NCBI GenBank assembly: GCA_020054175.1
Contig: JAGVLR010000277.1
Coordinates: 1-7,957 of the forward strand
Direction of reading: 5' to 3'
Origin: Candidatus Dadabacteria bacterium
GTDB lineage: Bacteria > Desulfobacterota_D > UBA1144 > Nemesobacterales > UBA2774
DNA: 7,957 nt
In this document: positions 1 through 6,520 of the stretch, piece by piece
Numbering within the stretch: position 1 is the first letter of the stretch
Layout of the letters: each line of letters begins with the position of its first letter
Notes under the pieces: model-generated
The model's database searches: none
Told to the model about the DNA's origin: nothing
What the model saw: the letters and a program-made list of their open reading frames with translations, nothing else
Made by a program: the position numbers and the translations under genes

Positions 1-1001
1 AGGGTGATCGCTTCCGGGACGAGATAAGCGTAGTCCCTTTTTATATCCGATTTTACAACCGTGAAAAAGATAAGCAGGCCGCTTACCAGCGCATAGCACG
101 TCATGAAAGATATCGTGCCCCAGGTCCTTAAAGTGAGGCCGAATTTTACTATTTCGTCGTTCTCCCACATCGCGGCTGCGCCCCAGATATTAAACGCGTT
201 GAGGGACGTGAATTTATATTCCCCGTAGGCTGCCTGGAACCTGCTTATTATCAGCTCCACAGGACCGGTGAAAGCGTAGGCTACAGAATCGAGCTTATTC
301 CATATGAAAGGAAGAGAGACTAGAAATATTGTCAGCGCTATCGCCACGAGAAAGAAAAGCACCGGGAGTATAGATTCAAGCCTGAAATTGAGTCGAGGAG
401 CGATAATAGATCTTGCGGCCAGGAGCCCGATAACCGGAAACACTACTATGCTCTGGGGCTTTATCATGAATGCAAGCGCTATGAAAAGGCCGGAGAGAAA
501 GAACTTGTTTCGGAGGCCAAGAAAAACAGAGAGCATTATTGGTAAGGCGTGAAAAGAATCGACCTGGCCCCAGAACGTGGAATTGGAAAGGGCCGCCGGG
601 TTAAAAAAATAAGCCGTGGCGCAAATGAGAGCAGTTTTCGCGGAAGCGACTCCCCTTACCCAAAAAAATATTAAGATAGAAATCCCGAGGTCGGCCAGGT
701 TCGCCGGCAGCTTGAATAGAATCTCCACAGGAAGCCCCGGAATCACTTTACCGATACCGTTGAGCGCCCAAAGGACGTAGAGATAGCCCGGCATGTAATC
801 GCACCAGTGGCGTCCGTAGAATTTGTCGAATCCCGATGCCGATAGCTGGGATCCCCACCCCCGCCAGGTGTTAAAGTCGGGCTCGTAGGTTAAAAACAGC
901 GAAAGAAAAATCCGCAGAATAAACCCTGCCGTGAGAATTAAAACGAGAAGTCCGGCGGGATTCTTCAGGAAGTCCGCTCTGTCAGCTGTTCCTGAGCTCA
1001 T
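1..1001 (-). CDS. GT-C type membrane glycosyltransferase, Gpi18/GT87-like (C-terminus off window)
   Basis: The 333 visible residues (my translation of the minus strand from an ATG at 1001-999) form a multi-pass membrane protein with hydrophobic segments at about 15-38, 70-85, 105-130, 150-200, 210-232 and 295-316. Landmarks resemble bacterial mannosyltransferases related to Gpi18 (COG5542) and GT87/DUF2029 proteins: an acidic first-loop motif EPDFNTWRGW (40-49), DYMPGYLY (68-75), NPAALSNSTFWGQVDS (134-149) and KPQS (181-184). Such enzymes transfer a sugar from a polyprenyl-phosphate-sugar donor on the outer face of the inner membrane. The start overlaps the end of the family-2 glycosyltransferase by 20 nt, with GGAAG 7 nt upstream of the ATG, so the two are probably translationally coupled. 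This fits a donor-synthase plus transferase pair. The C-terminus runs off the left edge. The family is fairly sure; the sugar and acceptor are unknown. Confidence 0.75.
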   Translation of the reverse strand, partial: MSSGTADRADFLKNPAGLLVLILTAGFILRIFLSLFLTYEPDFNTWRGWGSQLSASGFDKFYGRHWCDYMPGYLYVLWALNGIGKVIPGLPVEILFKLPANLADLGISILIFFWVRGVASAKTALICATAYFFNPAALSNSTFWGQVDSFHALPIMLSVFLGLRNKFFLSGLFIALAFMIKPQSIVVFPVIGLLAARSIIAPRLNFRLESILPVLFFLVAIALTIFLVSLPFIWNKLDSVAYAFTGPVELIISRFQAAYGEYKFTSLNAFNIWGAAAMWENDEIVKFGLTLRTWGTISFMTCYALVSGLLIFFTVVKSDIKRDYAYLVPEAIT

Positions 1002-1683
1002 TTCTTAGCTTCCACGATTCCCTGAACATCCTTAGTATTACCTTTAAATTGGCGCCGGACTGGGAACCGAACTTCCGCGGAAAATGCCGGACGGGGACTT
1101 CCTTAAACACGTAGCCCACTCTCTTTAGCTTTATAAGAAACTCTGCGCTGAAGAGCGCGCCCCCAGATTTTATGGGCCTTACCTTATGATAAGCCTCGGT
1201 CGGGAATATCTTGAATGCACAGTCCATATCCTTAACCGAGAGGCCGAACATGAGCCGGATGTAAAGGCCGTACATCCATGCATTGAGTGAGCGTACGAAG
1301 GAATCAGCCCTGTTTTCCCGATAGCCTATGACGACGTTTTTTCCGCCTATGTGAGGGACCAGCCTGTCGAGGTCGGTTATATCGAACTGGCCGTCGCTGT
1401 CCATGAAGAAGATATAATCGAGCGATGCCTTGTCGAAGCCGCTCCTTAAGGCGGAGCCGTAGCCCTTGTTCACTTCGTGGTTTACGAGCACGACGGCCGG
1501 GTTCTGCCGCGACAATTCCTCGACTATCTCGCGTGTTCGATCCCGCGAGCCGTCATTGACGACTATGACTTCGTATTCAGGGAAATTTGAACCGAGGTAC
1601 GAAACGCAGTCCGAAACAGTATTCGCAATATTTTCTTCTTCGTTGTGCGCCGGAAGGATTACAGAGAGGGATTCGTTAGCCAT
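982..1683 (-). CDS. Family 2 glycosyltransferase, polyprenol-phosphate mannose/glucose synthase-like
   Basis: A complete 233-residue GT-A enzyme of the DPM1/dolichyl-phosphate mannose synthase type. It would transfer a sugar from a nucleotide sugar (GDP-mannose or UDP-glucose) to a polyprenyl phosphate on the cytoplasmic membrane face. Visible motifs are PAHNEEENI (11-19), VVNDGSRDRT (41-50), the metal-binding DSDGQFD (95-101), DMDCAFKIF (152-160) and VRHFPRKFGSQSG (198-210), all at the positions expected for the family. There is no C-terminal membrane anchor, as in the short DPM1 forms. The ATG at 1683-1681 is directly preceded by an in-frame TAA, so it is the only reasonable start. The best Shine-Dalgarno, GGAGGAG at 1720-1714, lies 30 nt upstream, which is too far for direct use. 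The gene sits 43 nt after the propeller gene and overlaps the GT-C gene by 20 nt, suggesting it makes the lipid-linked donor for that enzyme. Sugar specificity cannot be read. Confidence 0.88.
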   Translation of the reverse strand: MANESLSVILPAHNEEENIANTVSDCVSYLGSNFPEYEVIVVNDGSRDRTREIVEELSRQNPAVVLVNHEVNKGYGSALRSGFDKASLDYIFFMDSDGQFDITDLDRLVPHIGGKNVVIGYRENRADSFVRSLNAWMYGLYIRLMFGLSVKDMDCAFKIFPTEAYHKVRPIKSGGALFSAEFLIKLKRVGYVFKEVPVRHFPRKFGSQSGANLKVILRMFRESWKLRNELRNS

Positions 1684-1726
1684 TTATTTGCGTCAAGTAA
1701 TGCGCCAGCCTGACTCCTCCAGATAT

Positions 1727-3304
1727 TTACCTGGAAGGGACCAGCTTGCAGCCCGCCTCGCGGATTATGAACTGCTTATTTTTGTCGACAGGGGTTTTCT
1801 CGAACTTGCACGTTTCCCCTCCCGGCCATTTTACCACAATATTCACCGCTTTCTCACCCCCGAGACCGAAATAAACGGGAAGCATATCCTGCTCGCAGCA
1901 TCCCTTCCCACCCGAGACCTCTCTTACCTGAAGACCGAGAGAAGGCGCCCTAACCTCGACGCGTGCGCCTATGGCCGAAGCGTTTGTTGTCTTCCCGTTT
2001 CCTTCGAGCTTGAGCGTTAGAGAGTTGTTGCCGTTTCCGCCGTTTTTCATCAGGGCAGTGCCGATATGCCCGTTAAGGAAAACGTCGAGAAACCCGTCGC
2101 GGTCGTAATCTCCCCACGAGGCCGAGAATATGTCCTTCGGGAAATCGATTCCCGCTTCCTTGGCGACGTCGGCGAATTTCTGGTCGCCCAGGTTTCTGTA
2201 GAGTTTGTTTGGATGGACGTGGTTGGTGGTGAATATATCGAGCCTGCCGTCGGCGTCGAAATCTATCCAGGCGCAGGTTCTTCCGTCGCCTACATCGCCG
2301 GTTCCAGTCTCTTCCGTGACGTCCGTAAAAGTGCCGTCTCCGTTATTTTTGTAAAGAGCGTTCCTCGCATCCCTGCCGAGATTCGCGATGTAGAGATCGA
2401 GGTAGCCGTCGCCGTTGTAGTCCCCGGCGCACGCAGCCGCAGATCTCCAGCCTTCCTCTCCCGCGAGCCCGGACGCTTCTGTCGCGTTCTTGAAGGTGCC
2501 GTCGCCGTTATTGAGATAGAATTTGTTCGAACCTGAATTTCCTAAAAAAAGATCGGGATAGCCGTCGTTGTTGGCGTCGAACCATGTGGCGCTGTAGGCC
2601 GAGGTTTTTTCATCGATAGGCAGTTTGTCTGTTGCGTTCGTGAAGGTGCCGTCGCCGTTGTTGCGATAGAGGAACGACTTCCCCCTTCCCGCCTGAAAGA
2701 GATCGACGAACCCGTCGCGGTCGTAATCCGCCCACGTGACGTTCATCGAAACCGCCCCCTCTTCCTTTAGCCCCGCGGCTTCGGAAACGTCGGAGAATTC
2801 GAACTCGGCGGAGTTTTTAAAGAGTAGCGGGGGTTTCCCGGCCTCGATAGGAGAGAGAGCGATGTCGAGGTAGCTGTCGTTGTTATAATCGGCCCACGAT
2901 GCCGCATTTACGCCGACATTAAGAAGCCCTGAGGACTCGGACACTTCGGCGAATGTTTTGCCTTCGCGGCTCGCATAGAGATAAAGCAGCTGGAGCGGTT
3001 TTCTTTCCGGCTCCTCCTGAGCAGGCACCGGCCGCTGATATCCCCCCCGCGATCTGGCGCGCGAGCCCTGACTCTGACGCGGGGAGCGCCTTGCTATGTC
3101 GGAAATTATTATATCGAGCCATCCGTCGTTATTGTAATCACCCCACGCTCCGGTCTGGCCAAGCGTTTGAGCGGTTCTCACACCAGTTTTGTTTTTAACG
3201 TCGGTGAACTGCGGGATTTTATCCTCGGACCGGGAATCGGCTCCGGTGAGAACTATAGAAAGAAAGAACAGTATTAACAGAATTTTAGATAACGATAGAC
3301 TCAA
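1727..3304 (-). CDS. Secreted FG-GAP/VCBS seven-bladed propeller with ASPIC/UnbV domain (CRTAC1 family)
   Basis: This 525-residue protein begins with a signal peptide (hydrophobic residues 8-20, likely cut near GADS at 21-24). Seven calcium-loop motifs of the form D-x-[DN]-x-D-x-x-x-D follow, at residues 56, 139, 193, 243, 295, 348 and 399, each from one blade of an FG-GAP/VCBS propeller. NNGDGTF motifs recur between blades (215-221, 265-271, 320-326). Residues 427-500 match the ASPIC/UnbV domain found at the end of CRTAC1-like proteins. Blade 1 carries an extra Arg/Ser/Pro-rich stretch (about 69-103). A Cys-Cys pair (469-470) lies in the ASPIC domain. The start is TTG: no ATG is available, and an in-frame TGA lies just upstream. 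AAGG ends 11 nt before the TTG, inside the GMC gene, whose stop is 7 nt away. Expected location is periplasm or outside. Its biochemical role is unknown; binding of protein or carbohydrate partners is inference. Confidence 0.9.
   Translation of the reverse strand: MSLSLSKILLILFFLSIVLTGADSRSEDKIPQFTDVKNKTGVRTAQTLGQTGAWGDYNNDGWLDIIISDIARRSPRQSQGSRARSRGGYQRPVPAQEEPERKPLQLLYLYASREGKTFAEVSESSGLLNVGVNAASWADYNNDSYLDIALSPIEAGKPPLLFKNSAEFEFSDVSEAAGLKEEGAVSMNVTWADYDRDGFVDLFQAGRGKSFLYRNNGDGTFTNATDKLPIDEKTSAYSATWFDANNDGYPDLFLGNSGSNKFYLNNGDGTFKNATEASGLAGEEGWRSAAACAGDYNGDGYLDLYIANLGRDARNALYKNNGDGTFTDVTEETGTGDVGDGRTCAWIDFDADGRLDIFTTNHVHPNKLYRNLGDQKFADVAKEAGIDFPKDIFSASWGDYDRDGFLDVFLNGHIGTALMKNGGNGNNSLTLKLEGNGKTTNASAIGARVEVRAPSLGLQVREVSGGKGCCEQDMLPVYFGLGGEKAVNIVVKWPGGETCKFEKTPVDKNKQFIIREAGCKLVPSR
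2084..3139 (-). repeat. Seven internal FG-GAP calcium-loop repeats
   Basis: The seven Asp-rich loops of the propeller protein start at residues 56, 139, 193, 243, 295, 348 and 399. Spacing is 83, then 54, 50, 52, 53 and 51 residues, so six intervals are regular except for about 30 extra residues after blade 1. Loops 3 and 7 are nearly identical (DYDRDGF then V or L, then D) and their DNA is almost the same at about 2706-2735 and 2092-2121. The NNGDGTF-coding DNA recurs near 2325, 2495 and 2650. Loop 2 has Ser in place of the usual Gly (DYNNDSYLD). Confidence 0.9.
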
Positions 3305-3311
3305 AAGAGGA

Positions 3312-4961
3312 TCAACCTTTTTTAAGTTCTTTCAACAACAAATCGGCCGCTCTTAAACTGAGCGCCTCAATGGTTAGAGACGGGGCTTCACCTCCGCCCG
3401 AGGTCGGAAAAACGCTCGCATCCGTCACTAAAAGATTCGGAATACCATGGAATCTGAGGGAAGGATCGACTACGGACTTTTCCCTGTCCTTTCCCATCCT
3501 GCACGTTCCGTAGACATGAGTCGCCGAGAAGAGATCGTACGTCGAAACTTCCTCGACGATCTCAGTGGCACCGCTCGCATCGAGAATCTCCTTAGCCTTT
3601 GCCGACATAAATTCGAGACACTTGAGCTCGGACTCCCCGAGGAAGGACTGTATATTAGCGACAGGCGCTCCGTACTGGTCCTTAATATCGGGATTTACGG
3701 TTATGAAAGTGTCGTCATTCGGAAGAAACTCGGCTATGCCGCCTACAGCAACAGCATGGCCGAACCATTTTTCGACGTCCTTCACGAAGCTTTCGCCCCA
3801 TCCCGAGCTATACCTCAAGGCGTAGCTTAAGGGACCGAGCGCGCTCCCTGCCGTCGGGAACATTCTGAGCCCGCCCGGAAAGCCTCTTTTCGGGTCGGGG
3901 GTATTCCATTTCCATATAATGCTGTCCATCGGTATGCCGCGGTATGAGTCGAGCCTTTCGGGATGAAAAGCGACGGCCTCGTAGAAAGTCGTCTCCATGA
4001 AATTCTTTCCGACGAGGTCGTTGTTATCGATTTCGGAATTAATCAGGAGCCTCGGGGTTTCGACCGCCCCGCAGGCAACAGTTATATAGTCGCCGCTTAC
4101 GAAATGCTCCTTGCCCTTATTGTCGTAGTAGACAAGGCCCTTGGCCTTACGAACGCCGTTCTTCTTTTCGACTTCGATCCTGGTGACGAAAACGTTTTCC
4201 AGAATCTCGCATTTGCCCGTTTCCTGAACGAGCGGGATGAATGTGACGTCGACGCTGCCCTTATCCTTCCTCGGACAGCCCCAGACGCAGCCGTTGCAGT
4301 AATTGCATGGCGGAGCGTCGCGATAAACCTCGGAAAGTATGGCGACCGAATTGGGCGTCAATTCGAGCCCGTGCTTTTTGCACCCCTTTTCGATTATCTG
4401 GCTTGCATAGCTGAGCTTGTGCGGTTTGAGCGGGTATGGGTTTTTCCTCGGCCTGTCGGGGACCTTTTCCGGCCCGGCGACACCGAGCACTTTTTCGGCC
4501 TGGGCATAGTAGGGTTCTAGATCGCTATACCCTATAGGCCAATCGACGGCGACGTCGTAAAGGCTCTTCATACGAAAAGCGTTTTCGTTGAGCCTGTGAG
4601 CCTCGCCCTGAAAGTGAAGCGTGGTTCCTCCGATACCGGCTACGTGCTGGTATTTGAGGTACCTCCTCTCCTTTGTCCTGTTCAGTTTGCCGACGGCCTT
4701 GTTCCATGATCTCAGCTTCTCGTATTTGAGGTCGAGCGGCTGAGACTTCCCGAACGTGTTGCGGATACGTTTTGTTTCAGGAAAGCCCTGGGTTTCCCAG
4801 TCGGTTTTGTCGAGGGCGTAGGCCTTGTAGGGATCGTACTTGGGCCCTGCTTCCAGCACCAGAACGTCCATTCCGTTTGCGGCAAGCTGCCACGCAAACG
4901 GCGCTCCACCCGGGCCCGAACCTATAACAATACAGTCATATTTTTGCTTTTTTGCCGGCAT
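3312..4961 (-). CDS. GMC family FAD oxidoreductase, gluconate/glucose dehydrogenase-type large subunit with four-Cys cluster motif
   Basis: This 549-residue protein oxidises an alcohol or sugar hydroxyl using FAD. The N-terminus has the dinucleotide fold DCIVIGSGPGGAPFAW (9-24) and ends the FAD strand with VLVLEAGP (33-40). GIGGTTLHFQGEAHR (109-123) is the second flavin motif. The C-terminal GMC domain shows THVYGTCRMG with candidate catalytic His482, SVVDPSLRFHGIPNLLVTDASVF split across 496-518, and GGGEAPSLTI (522-531). The usual Asn-Pro of that last motif is Ala526-Pro527 here. Cysteines 219, 222, 225 and 229, followed by Pro, give a ferredoxin-style CxxCxxCxxxCP, comparable with the Fe-S-bearing alpha subunit of bacterial FAD glucose dehydrogenase. 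There is no signal peptide; export would depend on the divergent Tat-signal small subunit. The ATG at 4961 has no clear Shine-Dalgarno and lies only about 11 nt from the predicted transcription start. Substrate unknown. Confidence 0.93.
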   Translation of the reverse strand: MPAKKQKYDCIVIGSGPGGAPFAWQLAANGMDVLVLEAGPKYDPYKAYALDKTDWETQGFPETKRIRNTFGKSQPLDLKYEKLRSWNKAVGKLNRTKERRYLKYQHVAGIGGTTLHFQGEAHRLNENAFRMKSLYDVAVDWPIGYSDLEPYYAQAEKVLGVAGPEKVPDRPRKNPYPLKPHKLSYASQIIEKGCKKHGLELTPNSVAILSEVYRDAPPCNYCNGCVWGCPRKDKGSVDVTFIPLVQETGKCEILENVFVTRIEVEKKNGVRKAKGLVYYDNKGKEHFVSGDYITVACGAVETPRLLINSEIDNNDLVGKNFMETTFYEAVAFHPERLDSYRGIPMDSIIWKWNTPDPKRGFPGGLRMFPTAGSALGPLSYALRYSSGWGESFVKDVEKWFGHAVAVGGIAEFLPNDDTFITVNPDIKDQYGAPVANIQSFLGESELKCLEFMSAKAKEILDASGATEIVEEVSTYDLFSATHVYGTCRMGKDREKSVVDPSLRFHGIPNLLVTDASVFPTSGGGEAPSLTIEALSLRAADLLLKELKKG

Positions 4962-4978
4962 GATTCAGAAAGGTTCAT

Positions 4979-5007
4979 ACTATAAATAAACTATTGCTTA
5001 AAGTCAA
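4979..5007 (-). promoter_or_regulatory. Sigma70-like promoter of the GMC operon
   Basis: On the minus strand TTGACT (5007-5002) is separated by exactly 17 nt from TATAGT (4984-4979); each box has 5 of 6 consensus bases and the spacing is optimal. The predicted start site is about 4972, giving a leader of roughly 11 nt before the GMC ATG. No other promoter of comparable quality is seen in the following four genes, whose gaps are 43 nt or less, so this probably drives the whole leftward operon. Confidence 0.72.
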
Positions 5008-5022
5008 TTTATAAGTTATACC
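4994..5022 (+). promoter_or_regulatory. Weak candidate promoter for the divergent chaperone/small-subunit genes
   Basis: On the plus strand TTGCTT (4994-4999) lies 17 nt before TATACC (5017-5022), a poor but correctly spaced pair; TATAAG at 5010-5015 is an alternative -10. Both overlap the -35 box of the leftward promoter, so the two operons would share one 98-nt control region (4962-5059). An 11-nt inverted repeat, TATAAGTTATA (5010-5020), sits in the middle and could be a regulator half-site arrangement, but the DNA is AT-rich and this may be chance. Confidence 0.28.
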
Positions 5023-5059
5023 ATAGGTTTTACTTTATGAGCGTTAAAAGGAGATTTTA

Positions 5060-5875
5060 ATGAAAATGAGAGCGCCGTTCCTCCTGATCACGGCAGTTTT
5101 ATTCCTGGGATGCAGCCAGTCCGGGACGAGCGACGGAAAGGGAGACACCACGACGGAAGCGGGGGAGCCCGGCTCCGAAACAACCAAGGTAGAAAGGTAT
5201 AAGCCGAAAAGGGACACTAAGATAGTCGCATATGTAAATGGTGTGCCAATATATGAGGATGAGCTAAAGGGCGGTACCGTCGACATGGCCGTAACTAACG
5301 AAATACTATTTCAGGAAGGGCTCAGGCGCGGGATAGACAAAAAGTATGAACAGCAGATAGAGGATTTCAGGGCCAGTCTCGTCTCCAGAGAGGTGAGAAT
5401 GGACATCATGGAGAAGCTCCCGCCCATGAAGGAAGTAACCGAACAGGACATCGAAGAGTATTATAATAGAAACAAGAGCAAGTACGCCGCATACCACCTG
5501 GTTGAAATCAACTTTACGGACGAGAACCTCGGACCCGAGATACTAAAGCAGGCGGGAGAGGGGAAAGAGCTGAGAGACATAGCCAGCAGCCTCGCCGGCA
5601 GCGATCCAAACGTTATCTTTAACGATCTCGGCACCAGGCGGGAGCTTATACAGAACTTTAAAGACAGGGAACTCGGCTCGCTTTCGGAAGTCATCAAAAA
5701 AACCGACGGCACTTACAGCGTGCTGAAAATAGTTGAAGTCCAGGAAACTCCGCTCTCTAATATAAGATTTTCCATAAGGAACAATCTCGAAGCCAGAAGG
5801 GGAGCTACCTCAATCGAGAATAAGACCCGTGAAATCGCGCGGGAAAACAATATGGAAATTGAAATTGTGAGATAA
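5060..5875 (+). CDS. SurA/PrsA-like (parvulin-type) periplasmic folding factor, probable lipoprotein
   Basis: A 271-residue protein with a short hydrophobic signal ending LFLGC (14-18). Cys18 after Gly17 suggests lipid attachment, though Phe at -3 and Leu at -2 make the lipobox imperfect. A Ser/Thr/Gly/Glu-rich linker (19-50) is followed by IVAYVNGVPIYEDEL (55-69), the opening of SurA-N/PrsA-type chaperone domains, then a helical region (75-140). The region 143-229 resembles a parvulin (PpiC) domain: it has AYHLVEINF, a mid-domain gap, and a terminal TYSVLKIVEV. Most conserved active-site residues are missing, including the usual second His (GYHI-type motif), so isomerase activity is doubtful and a chaperone role more likely. 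AAGGAG at 5048-5053, 6 nt from the ATG, fixes the start. The gene lies 18 nt before the dehydrogenase small subunit, suggesting it helps fold that complex after export; this last point is inference. Confidence 0.8.
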   Translation: MKMRAPFLLITAVLFLGCSQSGTSDGKGDTTTEAGEPGSETTKVERYKPKRDTKIVAYVNGVPIYEDELKGGTVDMAVTNEILFQEGLRRGIDKKYEQQIEDFRASLVSREVRMDIMEKLPPMKEVTEQDIEEYYNRNKSKYAAYHLVEINFTDENLGPEILKQAGEGKELRDIASSLAGSDPNVIFNDLGTRRELIQNFKDRELGSLSEVIKKTDGTYSVLKIVEVQETPLSNIRFSIRNNLEARRGATSIENKTREIARENNMEIEIVR

Positions 5876-5893
5876 ACCAGGTGGAAACAGTCT

Positions 5894-6429
5894 ATGGAAA
5901 ACTCGCGTAGAAAATTCCTGAAGACAGTAGCGATAGGCGCAATCGGCGGTGAGGTGCTTTCGGGCGTTCCCGGGCCTTCGCAAAGCAGGAAACCCCCGAA
6001 ACAGGAATAGAAATAAAAAAAGGCTATGTTGTATTCAACGAGAATACCCAAAAGAACATGGCCAAGCTTGCGGAAGAGCTGGTTCCTGGGTCCGGCAGCA
6101 TCGGCATGAAGGAAAAGCTGATGAATTATTTCAGGAGAGACAAGGGCGGGGCTACATTCTTCGACGCCGGTTTCTGGAACCTGGAAGCAGTAAGCAAGGC
6201 CGCATTCAAGAAATCCTTTTACGACCTCGACAACAAGGAAGAGATCGAGAAGGTAATGAAGCATATCAATGCCAGAAACAAAACCTTTTTCCACCAGTTC
6301 AGGACTCTCGTTATAAAGCTCTATTACGGAGACCCTGCCGTATGGAAAAAGCTTTCCTACGATGGGCCGCCCCAGCCCAGGGGCTTTATGGATTACAGCG
6401 AAGCGCCGAAAAGCGGCAAGAAAAAGTAG
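5894..6429 (+). pseudogene. Gluconate 2-dehydrogenase subunit 3 family protein (Tat-signal small subunit), frameshifted
   Basis: The first frame (5894-6010) begins MENSRRKFLKTVAIGAIGG, a Tat signal with the twin-Arg SRRKFLK motif, then runs into TAG at 6008. The next frame, open from 5953 to 6429, continues with GAFGRSRAFAKQETPE, giving an AFA signal-peptidase site, and then the mature domain. Adding one G at about 5950 (GGTGAGG to GGTGGAGG) joins them into 178 residues. The mature part has the family's end pattern: FFHQFRTLVIKLYYGDP (about 131-147 of the joined protein) and GPPQPRGFMDY. Members are the gamma/small subunits of FAD-linked dehydrogenases; they bind the GMC subunit and carry it through the Tat pore. 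AGGTGG at 5879-5884, 9 nt before the ATG, is the ribosome site. Reading only from the internal ATG at 6058 would give 123 residues with no signal and no evident ribosome site. Whether the break is real or a sequencing error cannot be told here. Confidence 0.85.
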
Positions 6430-6485
6430 AACCGTTTAAGTAATTTAAAGATAATAAGCGGGAAGAGCCGAGCCTACGGTTTTTT
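6430..6485 (+). terminator. Possible weak terminator between convergent genes
   Basis: AACCGT (6430-6435), directly after the small-subunit stop codon, can pair with ACGGTT (6476-6481), and the T run 6480-6485 follows. The loop is about 40 nt, with a second small A/T inverted repeat TTTAA-n5-TTAAA inside, so this is not a classic intrinsic terminator. The rest of the 91-nt gap to thiI, whose 3' end faces this gene, holds nothing else I can identify. Confidence 0.28.
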
Positions 6486-6520
6486 AATCATTTATTTTCC
6501 TGAAAACACCCCGAAAACAG

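Noticed and set aside
304..552. Plus-strand open frame of 82 codons
   Set aside because: Lies antisense within the GT-C glycosyltransferase, whose reading frame is open and family-like throughout; the antisense product has no recognisable features.
1466..2020. Plus-strand 184-codon frame
   Set aside because: Spans the gap and both flanking minus-strand genes, which carry clear GT2 and ASPIC/UnbV motifs; no ribosome site and no domain.
2066..2536. Plus-strand 156-codon frame rich in Val and Glu
   Set aside because: Its repetitive look is the mirror of the propeller repeats on the other strand.
3963..4520. Plus-strand 185-codon frame
   Set aside because: Antisense to the GMC gene, including its cysteine motif; an artefact of GC-rich codon use.
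5942..5957. Programmed ribosomal frameshift in the small subunit
   Set aside because: GGCGGTGAGGTG has no slippery heptamer and I see no stimulatory stem directly after it; a base loss is simpler.
5713..6294. Minus-strand 193-codon frame
   Set aside because: Antisense to both the chaperone-like gene and the small subunit, which have ribosome sites and family motifs.
5949..6443. Plus-strand 164-codon frame overlapping the small subunit
   Set aside because: It is the third frame over the region; the family motifs (FFHQFRTL, GPPQPRGFMDY) are in the frame ending at 6429.
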